From Sulfitobacter sp. F26169L (GTDB taxonomy: Bacteria; Pseudomonadota; Alphaproteobacteria; Rhodobacterales; Rhodobacteraceae): a stretch of DNA of 64,000 nt. The stretch spans positions 124,001 to 188,000 of the forward strand of contig NZ_JAPMLP010000008.1 in the NCBI RefSeq assembly GCF_026410285.1, read 5' to 3'. The notes beneath the pieces are model-generated. The model was not told the DNA's origin. It searched no databases and worked only from the letters and a program-made list of their open reading frames with translations. Made by a program: the position numbers and the translations under genes. Of this stretch, positions 7,725 to 16,936 are shown one piece after another; positions within the stretch are counted from its first letter, which is position 1, and the number at the start of each line of letters is the position of its first letter.

Positions 7725-8597
7725 TCAGGGCGATTTTTCCAATCTGCGAAACAGCATCGACAGGCCGAAACACAAGACAAAGTAAAACCCTGCCGTGGTG
7801 ATCCACGCCTCGAATATCAGTCGGGTCGACGCGACCAGCTCGACGGTCTTGTAGGTCAGCTCCTGCACGGAAATAAGCGATATGATCGAGGTGTCCTTGA
7901 TCAGGCTGATAAATTGGTTGGCCATTGGCGGCACCACCTTGCGCAGGGCTATCGGCATCACAATAAAGCGCATCTCCTGATAGCGGCTCATGCCGATGGC
8001 ACGCGCGGCCTCGCGCTGGCCTTTGGGCACCGACTGGATGCCTGCGCGCACGATCTCACCCACAAACGCGGCTTCGAACATCGCCAGCACCAGCACTCCT
8101 GAAACCAGCGAGGGAAAGCGGCGCATTTCGCCAAAGAAAAACTCCCAGACCGGCGCGCTGTCACTGCGTGCAATGCTGCGTGACCATGAATTCAGGTTCA
8201 GCGCGTCGATCAATTGCTGAGAGAGGAAAAAGAAGAAGATGAAGATAATGACAACCGGAGGAATATTGCGCAGCAATTCAAGATAGGTGCGCGCCAGCAG
8301 CCGGATGGTCAGGTTTTCCGATACACGGGCAATACCCAGAACTGTGCCGAAAATCAGCGCAAGGATACCTGCATAGATACTGATCCTGATTGTTGCAAAC
8401 AGCCCCTGCAACAGCAGATTGGCAAACCACTCGCCGCGGTCTTCGCGGTAGCGCAGGATATAATCGGGGATCAGCTCCCAACGCCATTCATAGTTGAGCG
8501 TGCCTTCGACCCGTATCACCACATAGCCGACGATCCCCGTCAAAATGACGAGGATCAGCCAGTCAAGCCAGCGTAATTTGGTAATGAACGAGGGCAC
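7725..8597 (-). CDS. Amino-acid ABC transporter permease (HisM/GltK type), second permease
   Basis: Inner-membrane subunit of a polar-amino-acid importer (290 aa). The BPD-type signature EAAFVGEIVRAGIQSVPKGQ followed by REAARAIGMSRYQ is the EAA loop that docks on the ATPase. It has an N-terminal periplasmic extension before the first core helix, with YILRYREDRGEWFANLLLQG matching the equivalent part of the other permease at 9479-10291. The start is GTG (8595-8597), 9 bp after the binding-protein stop; no clear Shine-Dalgarno is seen, so translation may be coupled. It is the last gene of the ATPase-permease-binding protein-permease operon. Confidence 0.92.
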   Translation of the reverse strand: MPSFITKLRWLDWLILVILTGIVGYVVIRVEGTLNYEWRWELIPDYILRYREDRGEWFANLLLQGLFATIRISIYAGILALIFGTVLGIARVSENLTIRLLARTYLELLRNIPPVVIIFIFFFFLSQQLIDALNLNSWSRSIARSDSAPVWEFFFGEMRRFPSLVSGVLVLAMFEAAFVGEIVRAGIQSVPKGQREAARAIGMSRYQEMRFIVMPIALRKVVPPMANQFISLIKDTSIISLISVQELTYKTVELVASTRLIFEAWITTAGFYFVLCFGLSMLFRRLEKSP

Positions 8598-8606
8598 GCG
8601 CGTGGC

Positions 8607-9455
8607 TTATTGGTTAACCTGATCGGCCCAGTCTTCTGTCTTGAACCAGTAATCGTTGCGCTCTTTCAGCCAGCCGTTTGCGTGGCGCACGGCAATCCAG
8701 TTGTTGAAAAAGTTCAGCGCGTCAACGTCGCCCTTACGCACGGCAAAACCTTCGCCGGTTGCAAGGAAGGGAGTATCGAACGGGATCGACAACGTGTCGG
8801 GATAGCGGCGCACTTCGATAGACGGTGTCGGCTCGGCCTGCATGTTTGCATGGGCGTTGCCGTTCAACACTTCTTGCGTGGCTGCACCGTCTTCGTCGAA
8901 CAACAACAGCTGCGCTTCGGGGAAAAGCTGCGCGATGGTAGAGGCAGGCGTGCCACCACGGCGGGCGGCAAAGGTCACATCGGGGCTGTTGTAATCTTCC
9001 AGCGTGAAACCCTCGGTCATTGCCGTGTTCGCCAGAATGGTCAGGCCGGAATAGCCGTATGGGTCTGTAAAGTTCACCGTCAGGTTGCGCGCGGGGGTGA
9101 TCGACATGCCCGAAATGATCACATCAAAGTTGCCCGATACAAGCTGGGGAATGATACCATCCCATGCGGTTGGCACAAATTCGACATCCACACCCATGTC
9201 TTCGGCAAGCGCACGACCCACATCAAGTTCGAACCCGATCAATTCGCCGTTCTTGTCGCGCATGGACCAGGGCGTAAAGATAGACAGCCCGATCCGGATG
9301 ACGCCGTCTTTCTTGATCGTTTCGATCACGGATTCGGAGCTGATGGATTGGGTGGCGGATTGGGCCAGCGCCGGCAGGGTGAACACAGTGCTTGTCAGGG
9401 CTGCAAAAGCCAGTCCAAGCGCGTTTGACATGATTTTTCTACGTGTGGTGGACAT
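8607..9455 (-). CDS. Amino-acid ABC transporter substrate-binding protein (SBP family 3)
   Basis: Periplasmic receptor for a polar amino acid (282 aa). The signal peptide spans about residues 1-32 (TTRRKIMSNALGLAFAALTS, then ALAQSA). The family 3 motif GFELDVGRALAEDMGVDVEF, then VSGNFDVIISGMSITPAR and VNFTDPYGYSG, are all present. The ligand arginine site is plausibly the R of TPAR, as in related glutamate, arginine and cystine binders. The exact ligand cannot be read. ATG 9453-9455 has AAGGAA seven bases upstream. It sits between the two permeases of the operon. Confidence 0.92.
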   Translation of the reverse strand: MSTTRRKIMSNALGLAFAALTSTVFTLPALAQSATQSISSESVIETIKKDGVIRIGLSIFTPWSMRDKNGELIGFELDVGRALAEDMGVDVEFVPTAWDGIIPQLVSGNFDVIISGMSITPARNLTVNFTDPYGYSGLTILANTAMTEGFTLEDYNSPDVTFAARRGGTPASTIAQLFPEAQLLLFDEDGAATQEVLNGNAHANMQAEPTPSIEVRRYPDTLSIPFDTPFLATGEGFAVRKGDVDALNFFNNWIAVRHANGWLKERNDYWFKTEDWADQVNQ

Positions 9456-9478
9456 CAGGAATTCCTTGTTGGGTTTTA

Positions 9479-10291
9479 TCAGGTTTCGGGCTGAAAGCGC
9501 CTTTCGACAGCGGAAACGCCGAACGACAGGATCAGGGTTAGTACAAGATATACGGCTGCAACCGTAAACCAGATCTCAAAACTCATGTATGTGTCGGAAA
9601 TAATGTTGCGCCCGACGGTCGTAAGCTCGGCCACAGCGATTACGCTGACAATGGCAGACGATTTGATCAGGTGAACAACTTCGCCCGTAAGGGGGGGTAA
9701 CATGATGCGAATTGACTGGGGTAAAATGATATAATGGTAAGCCTGTGCACGGCTCATCCCGATAGAGGCTGCTGCCTCCCACTGGCCGACAGGAACCGAG
9801 TTGATGCCCGCGCGAAAAATCTCGGAGATCAGCGCCGAGTGGAAGACCGCCAGCGTCAGCATTGCGGCTGTCCAACGGTCAAGCCCGAAGACCGGCCCTA
9901 AAACGTAGTAGAACAGATACAACAGAACCAGCAGGGGGATGTTGCGGATGAATTCCAGATATCCAACCGCCACGCCCTTACCCACCAACAGGCCGGACAG
10001 ACGCAGCAAAGCAACGCCAAGCCCCAACAACAGCGCCAACGCAAATGACGACACCGACAGTACGATTGTCGCCCAAAGACCCGTCAAAATCTCGCCCGCC
10101 TGAAACCCGTCGTCGGTAAAGCGGTAAAGATACTTGGGCACCTGATACCATTGCCAGTTATAGCCCATATTCTGCGCACCGGTGTAGGACACAAAACAGA
10201 TCAATCCCACGATTGCCGCATAAAGCGTGATCGCAATGGCTGGCGTGTTCAGCACACGCTTTAATGTCAGGGGGCGGTTGGCGGCAGGCAC
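9479..10291 (-). CDS. Amino-acid ABC transporter permease (HisQ/GltJ type), first permease
   Basis: Inner-membrane subunit (270 aa) that heterodimerises with the 7725-8597 permease. The EAA loop is SALISEIFRAGINSVPVGQ then WEAAASIGMSRAQAYHYIIL. The start is GTG (10289-10291), immediately after the TAA of the ATPase gene, with GGAG inside the ATPase gene end; this is strong evidence for coupled translation. The N-terminal segment between the first helix and the core (YNWQWYQVPKYLYRFTDDG) is shared in kind with the second permease. Confidence 0.92.
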   Translation of the reverse strand: MPAANRPLTLKRVLNTPAIAITLYAAIVGLICFVSYTGAQNMGYNWQWYQVPKYLYRFTDDGFQAGEILTGLWATIVLSVSSFALALLLGLGVALLRLSGLLVGKGVAVGYLEFIRNIPLLVLLYLFYYVLGPVFGLDRWTAAMLTLAVFHSALISEIFRAGINSVPVGQWEAAASIGMSRAQAYHYIILPQSIRIMLPPLTGEVVHLIKSSAIVSVIAVAELTTVGRNIISDTYMSFEIWFTVAAVYLVLTLILSFGVSAVERRFQPET

Positions 10292-11035
10292 TTAATGCTC
10301 CAGAATTTGGTCAAGGAACATCCGCGCGCGCGCGCTCGCGGGGTTGGTAAAAAATGTCTCCGGCGGAGAGATTTCGACAATGCGCCCGACCTCCATAAAG
10401 ACCATCTTGTCGGCCACCTTGCGTGCAAAGCCCATTTCATGGGTGACAACAACCATCGTCATGCCGGTCTGCGCCAGTTCAACCATCACATCCAGAACCT
10501 CGCCGATCATTTCGGGGTCCAGCGATGACGTCGGTTCGTCAAACAACATTACACGCGGCTCCATACACAGCGCGCGTGCGATCGCGACCCGCTGCTGCTG
10601 CCCCCCTGACAGCTGCGCAGGACGTTTTTCGGCCTGTTCGGGGATGCGCACACGTTCAAGATACTTACGTGCTGTCGTTTCGGCTTGCGCCCGGCTGAGT
10701 TTGCGCACTTTCATCGGGCCGATGATCAGGTTTTCCAGAACTGTCAGGTGAGGAAACAGATTGAATTGCTGAAACACCATCCCGACATCCTGACGCAACT
10801 GCCGGATGTGCGGCGCGTCCTCATACAACTCTGCGCCATCTATAGTCAGATGTCCGGTATCGTGGTTTTCCAACCCGTTAAAACAGCGGATAAGTGTGGA
10901 TTTTCCGGACCCTGACGGCCCGCAAACAACGACACGTTCCCCCTTGTGAACGGTTAGGCTGACATCGGTTAGCGCTTTGAAGTCGCCAAATGACTTGCCG
11001 ATGCCCTGCGCGACAATGATCGGTTCTTTCGACAT
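10292..11035 (-). CDS. Amino-acid ABC transporter ATP-binding protein
   Basis: Cytoplasmic ATPase (247 aa) that powers the importer. Walker A is GPSGSGKST (about residues 38-46), the Q-loop follows in VFQQFNLFPHLTV, the signature is LSGGQQQRVAIARAL, Walker B is VMLFDEPTSSLDP and the switch histidine is in VVVTHEMGFARKVAD. The sequence is of the GlnQ/HisP type. ATG 11033-11035 is preferred, with GGAG 11 bp ahead; a start 15 codons upstream is possible but adds an atypical N-terminus. It is the first gene of the four-gene operon. Confidence 0.94.
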   Translation of the reverse strand: MSKEPIIVAQGIGKSFGDFKALTDVSLTVHKGERVVVCGPSGSGKSTLIRCFNGLENHDTGHLTIDGAELYEDAPHIRQLRQDVGMVFQQFNLFPHLTVLENLIIGPMKVRKLSRAQAETTARKYLERVRIPEQAEKRPAQLSGGQQQRVAIARALCMEPRVMLFDEPTSSLDPEMIGEVLDVMVELAQTGMTMVVVTHEMGFARKVADKMVFMEVGRIVEISPPETFFTNPASARARMFLDQILEH

Positions 11036-11172
11036 ATCGCTTCGCGCTCCCGTTCCTTTGAAGCCAAGGTAAAGTAGCATCGCCTGTAAGCAACCTGTTT
11101 AACCGGCATATTTAACAATTTTCAGGGAGCGGTTCACCAGAACGCTGTGTACAGGGCGGAATTTTCTGCGGC

Positions 11173-12597
11173 TTAAGGCAGCTTTGCCCAGAATGATGTC
11201 TTGTGACGATGTGCGGCGCGCAGGCTTTCCATATAGATTTGATGGGATGGAAATCTGCCGTAATCTGCAATGTCGTTATCCGCAGCCGCGCAATCCTGTA
11301 TATGATCGGCTGCTTGTGCGTAACGGTTGGTGCGGCTCTGCCAGAGGGCGTGATTGATCATCGACCGCCACAGCAACACTGCAGCGAGAGGATATTTGTT
11401 CCGAAGCGTATCGGCTGCGGGTGCCAGAATATGGGCGAAATCGTCGTCCAGTTCTGCAATGCGGCTTTCGATCAGGCGCGCGGCCATCGCCGGATCAGGC
11501 CAGTCGATGAAAAACTGCAATGCGGTGAATGCATCCTCGAACGCCAGCGCGTGGTCTTTTGCGCCGTCCTCAATCTCGATATCCTCAAAGTCCGGCAAAA
11601 GTTTCAGATAGTCCCGTAGCATCTGGCCATCGAGCGTCTCGCAAAAACAGGTCCAGCGATGGTTTTGTGCATCCTCAACGCGATCAAGCGCAAGCAAGCT
11701 GTCGATATAGGCAGCATCCCATTCGGTTCGTCCCGCGCCGTTGTCGATGTCTGCCCCTGTGAGAATATCCAGTGCTTCCTCTGCGCGGGCGGCATCCAGC
11801 AACAGACGCGCAACTTTCGCAGCGATGCGGGGGCGGGCAAGATCGCTGCTCCTGTATTGCGCAATAAATGTGTCCAGATCACCTTGGACGGTTGCGATGT
11901 CCTGCAAAGATGATTGTATCAATCGCGCCTTGCGATCAGCGGCAAAGCTGCCACCGCTGCTGCGCAGATCCCGCAAAAACTGTAGGGCGGCGTGGTCTTC
12001 GCCGGTTTCCAGCGGGGCATCCTGATAGGCGATTACCAACGCCTTTAATTGCGCCAGTCCCTCATCCCCCAGCGCGGGGGCAAGCAGGGGGATGATCCCG
12101 TCGAATTCACCATAGCTGTTGGCGCGCAACGCATCCCAAACCCGCACCGCCAGATCAGTCGGGCTGAGCTGTGCACACGGTGCGATATCGCCAAACCGCG
12201 CCAGTGCCGCGCGAAACACATCACCCACATCGCCGCGACTGTCATCAACACGTTCATAAACCGATGGTGCCAACTCGATAAATTGCCACAGCAGATCAAA
12301 CGCCTCTGCCGGCGCGTCGGGTGCGATTTTTTCGGTGATCATCTCCGCCTGTGTGCTCAAATCCCTGACCAGCGCCTTGCGCTTGCGCCATCCGACAAAA
12401 CTACGTGATTTACGGATTGATGCCAGACGTTTGCGCACATCGCGCGCCAGCTCCTCTGCCCCCAGATTGTGGCTCAATTCCAGCCGTAGCCGCCGCTTTA
12501 TCTCGGCGCTGCCCGTGCTGACCTCGATCAACAGGCGGGCAAGTTTCTGTGCGCCAAGGGCGGCAAGGTTTGCTTCATTCAGGGTTTTCTTTGACAT
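11173..12597 (-). CDS. DUF6880-type conserved protein of unknown function
   Basis: A 474-aa, largely alpha-helical acidic protein with no signal peptide and no membrane segment. The N-terminus MSKKTLNEANLAALGAQKLA, the ELSHNLGAEELARDVRKRL stretch and the SFVGWRKRKALVRDL segment match my memory of a conserved alphaproteobacterial family now called DUF6880. The middle and C-terminal parts look like helical repeats with AARAEEALDIL-type TPR-like units, which suggests a scaffold; that is inference. Two ATGs five codons apart (12612 and 12597) are both possible; the second begins the conserved region. It is divergent from aspS and sits beyond the ABC operon with no co-directional partner close by. 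Confidence 0.7.
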   Translation of the reverse strand: MSKKTLNEANLAALGAQKLARLLIEVSTGSAEIKRRLRLELSHNLGAEELARDVRKRLASIRKSRSFVGWRKRKALVRDLSTQAEMITEKIAPDAPAEAFDLLWQFIELAPSVYERVDDSRGDVGDVFRAALARFGDIAPCAQLSPTDLAVRVWDALRANSYGEFDGIIPLLAPALGDEGLAQLKALVIAYQDAPLETGEDHAALQFLRDLRSSGGSFAADRKARLIQSSLQDIATVQGDLDTFIAQYRSSDLARPRIAAKVARLLLDAARAEEALDILTGADIDNGAGRTEWDAAYIDSLLALDRVEDAQNHRWTCFCETLDGQMLRDYLKLLPDFEDIEIEDGAKDHALAFEDAFTALQFFIDWPDPAMAARLIESRIAELDDDFAHILAPAADTLRNKYPLAAVLLWRSMINHALWQSRTNRYAQAADHIQDCAAADNDIADYGRFPSHQIYMESLRAAHRHKTSFWAKLP

Positions 12598-12746
12598 ATC
12601 TGCTTTTGACATCGGGTGCGCCGGATGGGAAGGGCAGCAGGCATTTGTTGCACTTCGGCTCGCGACACGGGCTTGCCTTGCTTGCCAGTAGCAGTGTTTT
12701 AGCGCCGCAATACCCTTCGTTTCAGGCGGTTTCTCGGCCCGTCCTC

Positions 12747-12775
12747 TTGACTTCGCAGCTTGTGCGCGGTGTAGC
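12747..12775 (+). promoter_or_regulatory. Candidate aspS promoter
   Basis: TTGACT (12747-12752) and TGTAGC (12770-12775) are spaced by 17 bp, placing a start about 60 bp before the aspS ATG. The -35 is good for a housekeeping alphaproteobacterial promoter; the -10 is weak. Confidence 0.35.
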
Positions 12776-12844
12776 TGCGCGCGATATATCCGTTTTGGCG
12801 CAGCCATCGCCGCGCCATATTCGCTGAAAACAAAAGGGACCGCC

Positions 12845-14623
12845 ATGCACGCCTACCGAAGCCAGACCTGCGCCGAATTGAATGCCTCGAATGTGGGCGA
12901 TAATATCCGCCTGTCCGGCTGGGTGCATCGCGTACGTGACCACGGCGGGGTTTTGTTTATCGACTTGCGTGATCACTACGGTATCACACAGTTGATTTGT
13001 GATCCCGACTCGGCCGCATTTGCCGAAGTCGAGAAGGTGCGCGCAGAGTGGGTCATTCGCATTGACGGCGAGGTAAAAGCGCGCGCGCCCGAACTGGTGA
13101 ATACAAAAATACCGACAGGCGAGATCGAAGTGTTTATTCGCGACATCGAAGTGCTGGGCCGGGTAAACGGCGATCTGCCGTTGCAGGTGTTCGGAGAGCA
13201 GGAATACCCCGAAGAAACCCGCCTGCGCTACCGTTACCTCGATCTGCGTCGTGAGAAGATGCAGCGCAACATGATCCTGCGCTCGGACGTCGTGGCCTCT
13301 ATCCGCCAGCGCATGTGGGCACAGGATTTCAAGGAATTCCAGACGCCGATCATCACAGCTTCTTCACCCGAAGGGGCGCGCGATTTTCTGGTGCCATCCC
13401 GCCTGCATCCGGGCAAATTTTATGCCCTGCCGCAAGCGCCGCAGCAATTCAAACAGCTGTTGATGGTGTCCGGCTTTGACAAGTACTTCCAGATCGCACC
13501 GTGTTTCCGTGACGAAGATCCGCGCGCAGACCGCTCGCCTACCGATTTTTACCAGCTCGACCTCGAGATGTCCTTTGTCGAGCAGCAAGACGTGTTTGAC
13601 ACTATTCAGCCCGTGCTGACCGGCATTTTCGAAGAGTTCGGCGGAGGTAAATCCGTCGATCAGGAATGGCCGCAGATTTCCTATAAGGATGCCGCGTTGT
13701 GGTATGGCTCTGACAAGCCGGACCTGCGAAACCCGATCAAAATGCAGATCGTGTCCGAACACTTCGAGGGGTCAGGCTTTGCTATATTTGCCAAACTGCT
13801 GGAGCAAGAAGGCACGCAAATCCGCGCGATCCCCGCACCCACAGGCGGCAGCCGCAAATTCTGCGACCGAATGAATGCCTTTGCCCAAAAAGAAGGGTTG
13901 CCTGGAATGGGGTATATCTTCTGGCGTGATCAGGGCGAGGGGATGGAAGCAGCCGGACCGCTGGCCAAGAACATCGGACCAGAGCGCACGGAAGCCATTC
14001 GCCAGCAACTTGGCCTTGGCGTCGGTGATGCGGCGTTTTTCCTTGGGGGTAAGCCTAAAACGTTTGAAAGCGTTGCAGGCCGTGCGCGCAATGTGATCGG
14101 TGAAGAACTGGGCCTGACCGAGAAGGATCGCTTTGCGTTTGCGTGGATTGTTGACTTCCCGATTTACGAAAAAGACGAAGAGACCGGCAAGATCGACTTT
14201 GAGCACAACCCGTTCTCTATGCCACAAGGCGGTATGGAAGCGCTGAACGGCGACCCGCTGAACGTGTTGGGATACCAGTATGATCTTGCCTGCAACGGGT
14301 ATGAGCTTGTGTCAGGCGCGATCCGTAACCACCGCCCCGAAATCATGTTCAAAGCGTTTGAAATTGCCGGTTACGGCGAGGAAGAAGTGCGCAAGCGGTT
14401 TGGCGGTATGGTTAACGCATTCCAGTACGGCGCACCGCCCCACGGTGGCTGTGCGGCAGGGATCGACCGGATTGTGATGTTGCTGGCCGAGGAAAGCAAC
14501 ATTCGCGAGGTGATCCTGTTCCCGATGAACCAGCGCGCGGAAGATCTGATGATGAACGCGCCAAGTGATCCGACATCGGATCAATTAATGGAACTGGGCC
14601 TGCGCGTAATCCCGCAGGATTAA
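12845..14623 (+). CDS. aspS: Aspartyl-tRNA synthetase
   Basis: Class II aminoacyl-tRNA synthetase (592 aa), the normal length for the bacterial type with a GAD insertion domain. The N-terminal OB-fold anticodon-binding domain covers about residues 1-110 ([20 protein letters not shown]). Motif 1 surrounds [20 protein letters not shown], motif 2 is [19 protein letters not shown], and motif 3 is near the C-terminus ([19 protein letters not shown]). Such enzymes in organisms that use indirect Asn-tRNA synthesis can be non-discriminating; I cannot tell from this window. It is monocistronic, followed by a hairpin. Confidence 0.97.
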   Translation: MHAYRSQTCAELNASNVGDNIRLSGWVHRVRDHGGVLFIDLRDHYGITQLICDPDSAAFAEVEKVRAEWVIRIDGEVKARAPELVNTKIPTGEIEVFIRDIEVLGRVNGDLPLQVFGEQEYPEETRLRYRYLDLRREKMQRNMILRSDVVASIRQRMWAQDFKEFQTPIITASSPEGARDFLVPSRLHPGKFYALPQAPQQFKQLLMVSGFDKYFQIAPCFRDEDPRADRSPTDFYQLDLEMSFVEQQDVFDTIQPVLTGIFEEFGGGKSVDQEWPQISYKDAALWYGSDKPDLRNPIKMQIVSEHFEGSGFAIFAKLLEQEGTQIRAIPAPTGGSRKFCDRMNAFAQKEGLPGMGYIFWRDQGEGMEAAGPLAKNIGPERTEAIRQQLGLGVGDAAFFLGGKPKTFESVAGRARNVIGEELGLTEKDRFAFAWIVDFPIYEKDEETGKIDFEHNPFSMPQGGMEALNGDPLNVLGYQYDLACNGYELVSGAIRNHRPEIMFKAFEIAGYGEEEVRKRFGGMVNAFQYGAPPHGGCAAGIDRIVMLLAEESNIREVILFPMNQRAEDLMMNAPSDPTSDQLMELGLRVIPQD

Positions 14624-14631
14624 ACTTACAA

Positions 14632-14657
14632 CAGCGCCGCGGATAACTGCGGCGCTG
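14632..14657. terminator. Hairpin between convergent aspS and the hemerythrin gene
   Basis: CAGCGCCGC (14632-14640) and GCGGCGCTG (14649-14657) form a perfect 9-bp GC-rich stem with an 8-nt loop. It begins 9 bp after the aspS stop and ends 12 bp before the stop of the opposing gene. The following sequence on the plus strand is only weakly T-containing. Confidence 0.6.
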
Positions 14658-14668
14658 ATTAGGGTGCC

Positions 14669-15145
14669 TCAATCTTCCAGACTATCGGCTTTTTTCTGTT
14701 CGATCAGTGCGCGCTCTTCCTTTTTGCGCGCTTCAAATTGCATACCAAAGCCATCATTCTGTTCCTCACCGATCACCTGCTTGGCGCGGTCAAAAACGTC
14801 CTGCTCTTCTTCGTCCATGTGATGTTCGTAATCATGTTTGAGCGTTTTGAAACGGGTCAGCCAGCCAGAGGATGACATGTCCATCCCGTTCAACTCCTCC
14901 ATCAGATCATCAAGCTGCTGGTGCTCGTGGACTGAATGGCGCGCGGCATCTTGCCCCCATGTTTCGGAAATAAGTTTGGAATAAAACGTCTCCTCTTCCG
15001 CGGCGGCGTGAGATTTTACATCTTCGTAAAATTCCTTCCACTTCTTGCGGCGTGTTTCGCTGTCTCCGCTGGTCTGTTCGAGTTCGTCCAACAGTGCACG
15101 ATGATTATTGTGATCTTCTGTAATGGCATCATAAATGGAAGGCAT
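14669..15145 (-). CDS. Hemerythrin HHE-domain protein
   Basis: A 158-aa soluble protein with an HHE cation-binding four-helix bundle. Predicted di-iron ligands are in ITEDHNNHRALLDEL (first helix), VKSHAAAEEETFY (second), ARHSVHEHQQLDDLMEEL (third) and LKHDYEHHMDEEEQDVFDRA (fourth). Proteins of this group bind oxygen or NO, or buffer iron. The C-terminal tail is charged (EEQNDGFGMQFEARKKEERA). GAGGAG is at good distance from the ATG. It stands alone on the minus strand, convergent with aspS. Confidence 0.88.
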   Translation of the reverse strand: MPSIYDAITEDHNNHRALLDELEQTSGDSETRRKKWKEFYEDVKSHAAAEEETFYSKLISETWGQDAARHSVHEHQQLDDLMEELNGMDMSSSGWLTRFKTLKHDYEHHMDEEEQDVFDRAKQVIGEEQNDGFGMQFEARKKEERALIEQKKADSLED

Positions 15146-15350
15146 GGAATTCTCCTCAGAACTGTTTTGCGGTATAACTTTTGGCGCCGCTCAATAGTTC
15201 CCGAAACCCCGACAGAAGGTCTCGGGTTTTGCATTTCCTAACCATCCGAAACGATATGCTGTCGAAAACCGGCGCAAAAGGAGTGTATTCTAACGATGAG
15301 GTGGGAATTCTGTGCTTGGCGCGCCGCAAGTTGCAGCATATCCATAGCCG

Positions 15351-16088
15351 ATGAACACAAACACACCTTCCGGCGCACCCCTTGGCGCAATCGTTGAAAA
15401 CTGGTCGATCCCGCCGCGCCCGGATTGGCAAGTGCAAGAAGGTGCGTACGCGCGGCTTGAGCCACTGAACGCCGATGCTCATGCTGCCCTGTTGCACCGT
15501 GCTTTTTCTGGGCATGATACTTTGTGGGATTATATGCCTTACGGCCCGTTTTCGTCTGCATCGCAATATCACCGCTGGGTGCGCGAATACGAGCAGCGCG
15601 ATGATCCGTCATTTTATGCAATCAAGAACCTGCAAACCGGCAACTGGGAAGGCGTGGCAAGTTATCTGCGTATTAACCCGGATGCCGGATCGATCGAGGT
15701 GGGGCACATCAACTTCAGTCCGGCACTTCAACGAACCCGCGCTGCAACCGAAGCCATGTATCTGATGATGTCGTGGGCATTTGATGCAGGTTACCGGCGC
15801 TATGAATGGAAGTGTAATGCGCTGAATTTGGCATCGCGCCGAGCCGCACAGCGGCTTGGTCTGAGCTATGAAGGCGTGTTCCGGCAGGCGGCTGTTGTGA
15901 AAGGGCGCAACCGCGATACCGCTTGGTTCGCTGCGATTGATGCGGAATGGCCCGCACTGAAGGAAGCCTATGCCGCATGGCTGGCCCCCGCCAATTTCGA
16001 TGGAAATGGTGTCCAGCGCGAAAGCCTTGGTGATATGACGCGGCTTGTGCGTGTTCTGGACGATCCGGCGTTGTCGTCACAGCGTTAA
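15351..16088 (+). CDS. GNAT-family N-acetyltransferase (RimJ/RimL-like)
   Basis: A 245-aa acetyltransferase of the GNAT_3/RimJ-RimL type. ARLEPLNADAHAALLHRAF begins the fold. HINFSPALQRTRAATEAMYL carries the acetyl-CoA pyrophosphate-binding turn, and KCNALNLASRRAAQRLGLSY contains the C-terminal conserved Asn-x-x-Ser-x-x-x-Ala-x-x-Leu-Gly signature. Family members acetylate protein N-termini, amines or small molecules; the substrate is unknown. Its stop overlaps the opposing response-regulator stop by 4 bp. Confidence 0.88.
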   Translation: MNTNTPSGAPLGAIVENWSIPPRPDWQVQEGAYARLEPLNADAHAALLHRAFSGHDTLWDYMPYGPFSSASQYHRWVREYEQRDDPSFYAIKNLQTGNWEGVASYLRINPDAGSIEVGHINFSPALQRTRAATEAMYLMMSWAFDAGYRRYEWKCNALNLASRRAAQRLGLSYEGVFRQAAVVKGRNRDTAWFAAIDAEWPALKEAYAAWLAPANFDGNGVQRESLGDMTRLVRVLDDPALSSQR

Positions 16089-16804
16089 ATCGCTATTTTG
16101 TTTGCCAATCGTTGTTGGATAAGCCCGCAAATCTGCGCCGTTTCGGATGCAGCTGTTTTTCCGGCTGCCCGTTTGTCCGCCAGTGCGCGCGCTGCGTTTT
16201 CCATATTCCCGTCCTCGACAGATCGTGCGACCCCTTCGAGGAATTGCGCAATATAATCCAGCGCCTGATCGTCGGGGGCGTTTTCTAACAATTCGGCGGC
16301 GTAATTCATATCGTCGTGATAGGCGATCTGGTCGGGGGATACCTGCTCGTCCACAACGGCACGCAGGCCGGCAGGCTGACGATCGGTAGGAAGTGCCGCA
16401 AGAATAAGCTGCTGGAAAACGGCAAGAGACGTGATCGGTTTACTTAAAAACCCCTGCGCACCTGCGGCGATGGCTTCCCCCTCCAGCGTGTCATCGCCGG
16501 ATGTGGCCAGAACCACGCTTCGCTCCGTTTCGACGTGGGCCAGTTCTGCGATCAGGTCGGCGCCGTTACCGTCCGGCAACCCCATATCAACCACCACAAC
16601 AGAGGGGCGGTACACTTGCAGATGGCGGCGGGCCGAGCGGATACAATCGGCCCGCCTGATCCGCGCACCGGATCGCAAGCAGAGCAACCGCATCGCTTCG
16701 CAGGCGTATCTGCTATCTTCGACCACCAGCACAGTAAGACCCAGAAGCGGGCGTGCGGCGGTTGGGGCCGGATAATTGGCCGCGAAAGGGTCGTTGGTGT
16801 CCAT
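16085..16804 (-). CDS. Response regulator (receiver domain plus unassigned C-terminal region)
   Basis: The N-terminal receiver domain (about residues 20-145 of 239) has all phosphorylation residues: the acidic pair in VLVVEDSRYA, the phospho-acceptor Asp in VVVVDMGLPDGNG, the Ser/Thr in VVLATSGDD and the Lys in GFLSKPI. No DNA-binding domain is seen. The C-terminal region of about 90 residues is helical and alanine-rich (NAARALADKRAAGKTAASET), possibly an Hpt-like bundle without an obvious phospho-His, or a dimerisation region. The start at 16802-16804 is preferred because GGAG lies 7 bp upstream. No sensor kinase is adjacent, so it is an orphan. Confidence 0.85.
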   Translation of the reverse strand: MDTNDPFAANYPAPTAARPLLGLTVLVVEDSRYACEAMRLLCLRSGARIRRADCIRSARRHLQVYRPSVVVVDMGLPDGNGADLIAELAHVETERSVVLATSGDDTLEGEAIAAGAQGFLSKPITSLAVFQQLILAALPTDRQPAGLRAVVDEQVSPDQIAYHDDMNYAAELLENAPDDQALDYIAQFLEGVARSVEDGNMENAARALADKRAAGKTAASETAQICGLIQQRLANKIAI

Positions 16805-16936
16805 TCTGGTCTCCGATTCCATGTGATGTTGCCCCATCGTTACGCAGTCATACCTAAGAGAGGGTTAACGCGTCGCATTGCGTGTCGGCCCATTGCATCG
16901 CATAACCGCGCAAACCATTTTTCTAAGGAGAGATCC

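Noticed and set aside
8610-9428. A 272-codon open frame antisense to the ABC binding protein
   Set aside because: It mirrors nearly the whole binding-protein gene and has no motif or start signals.
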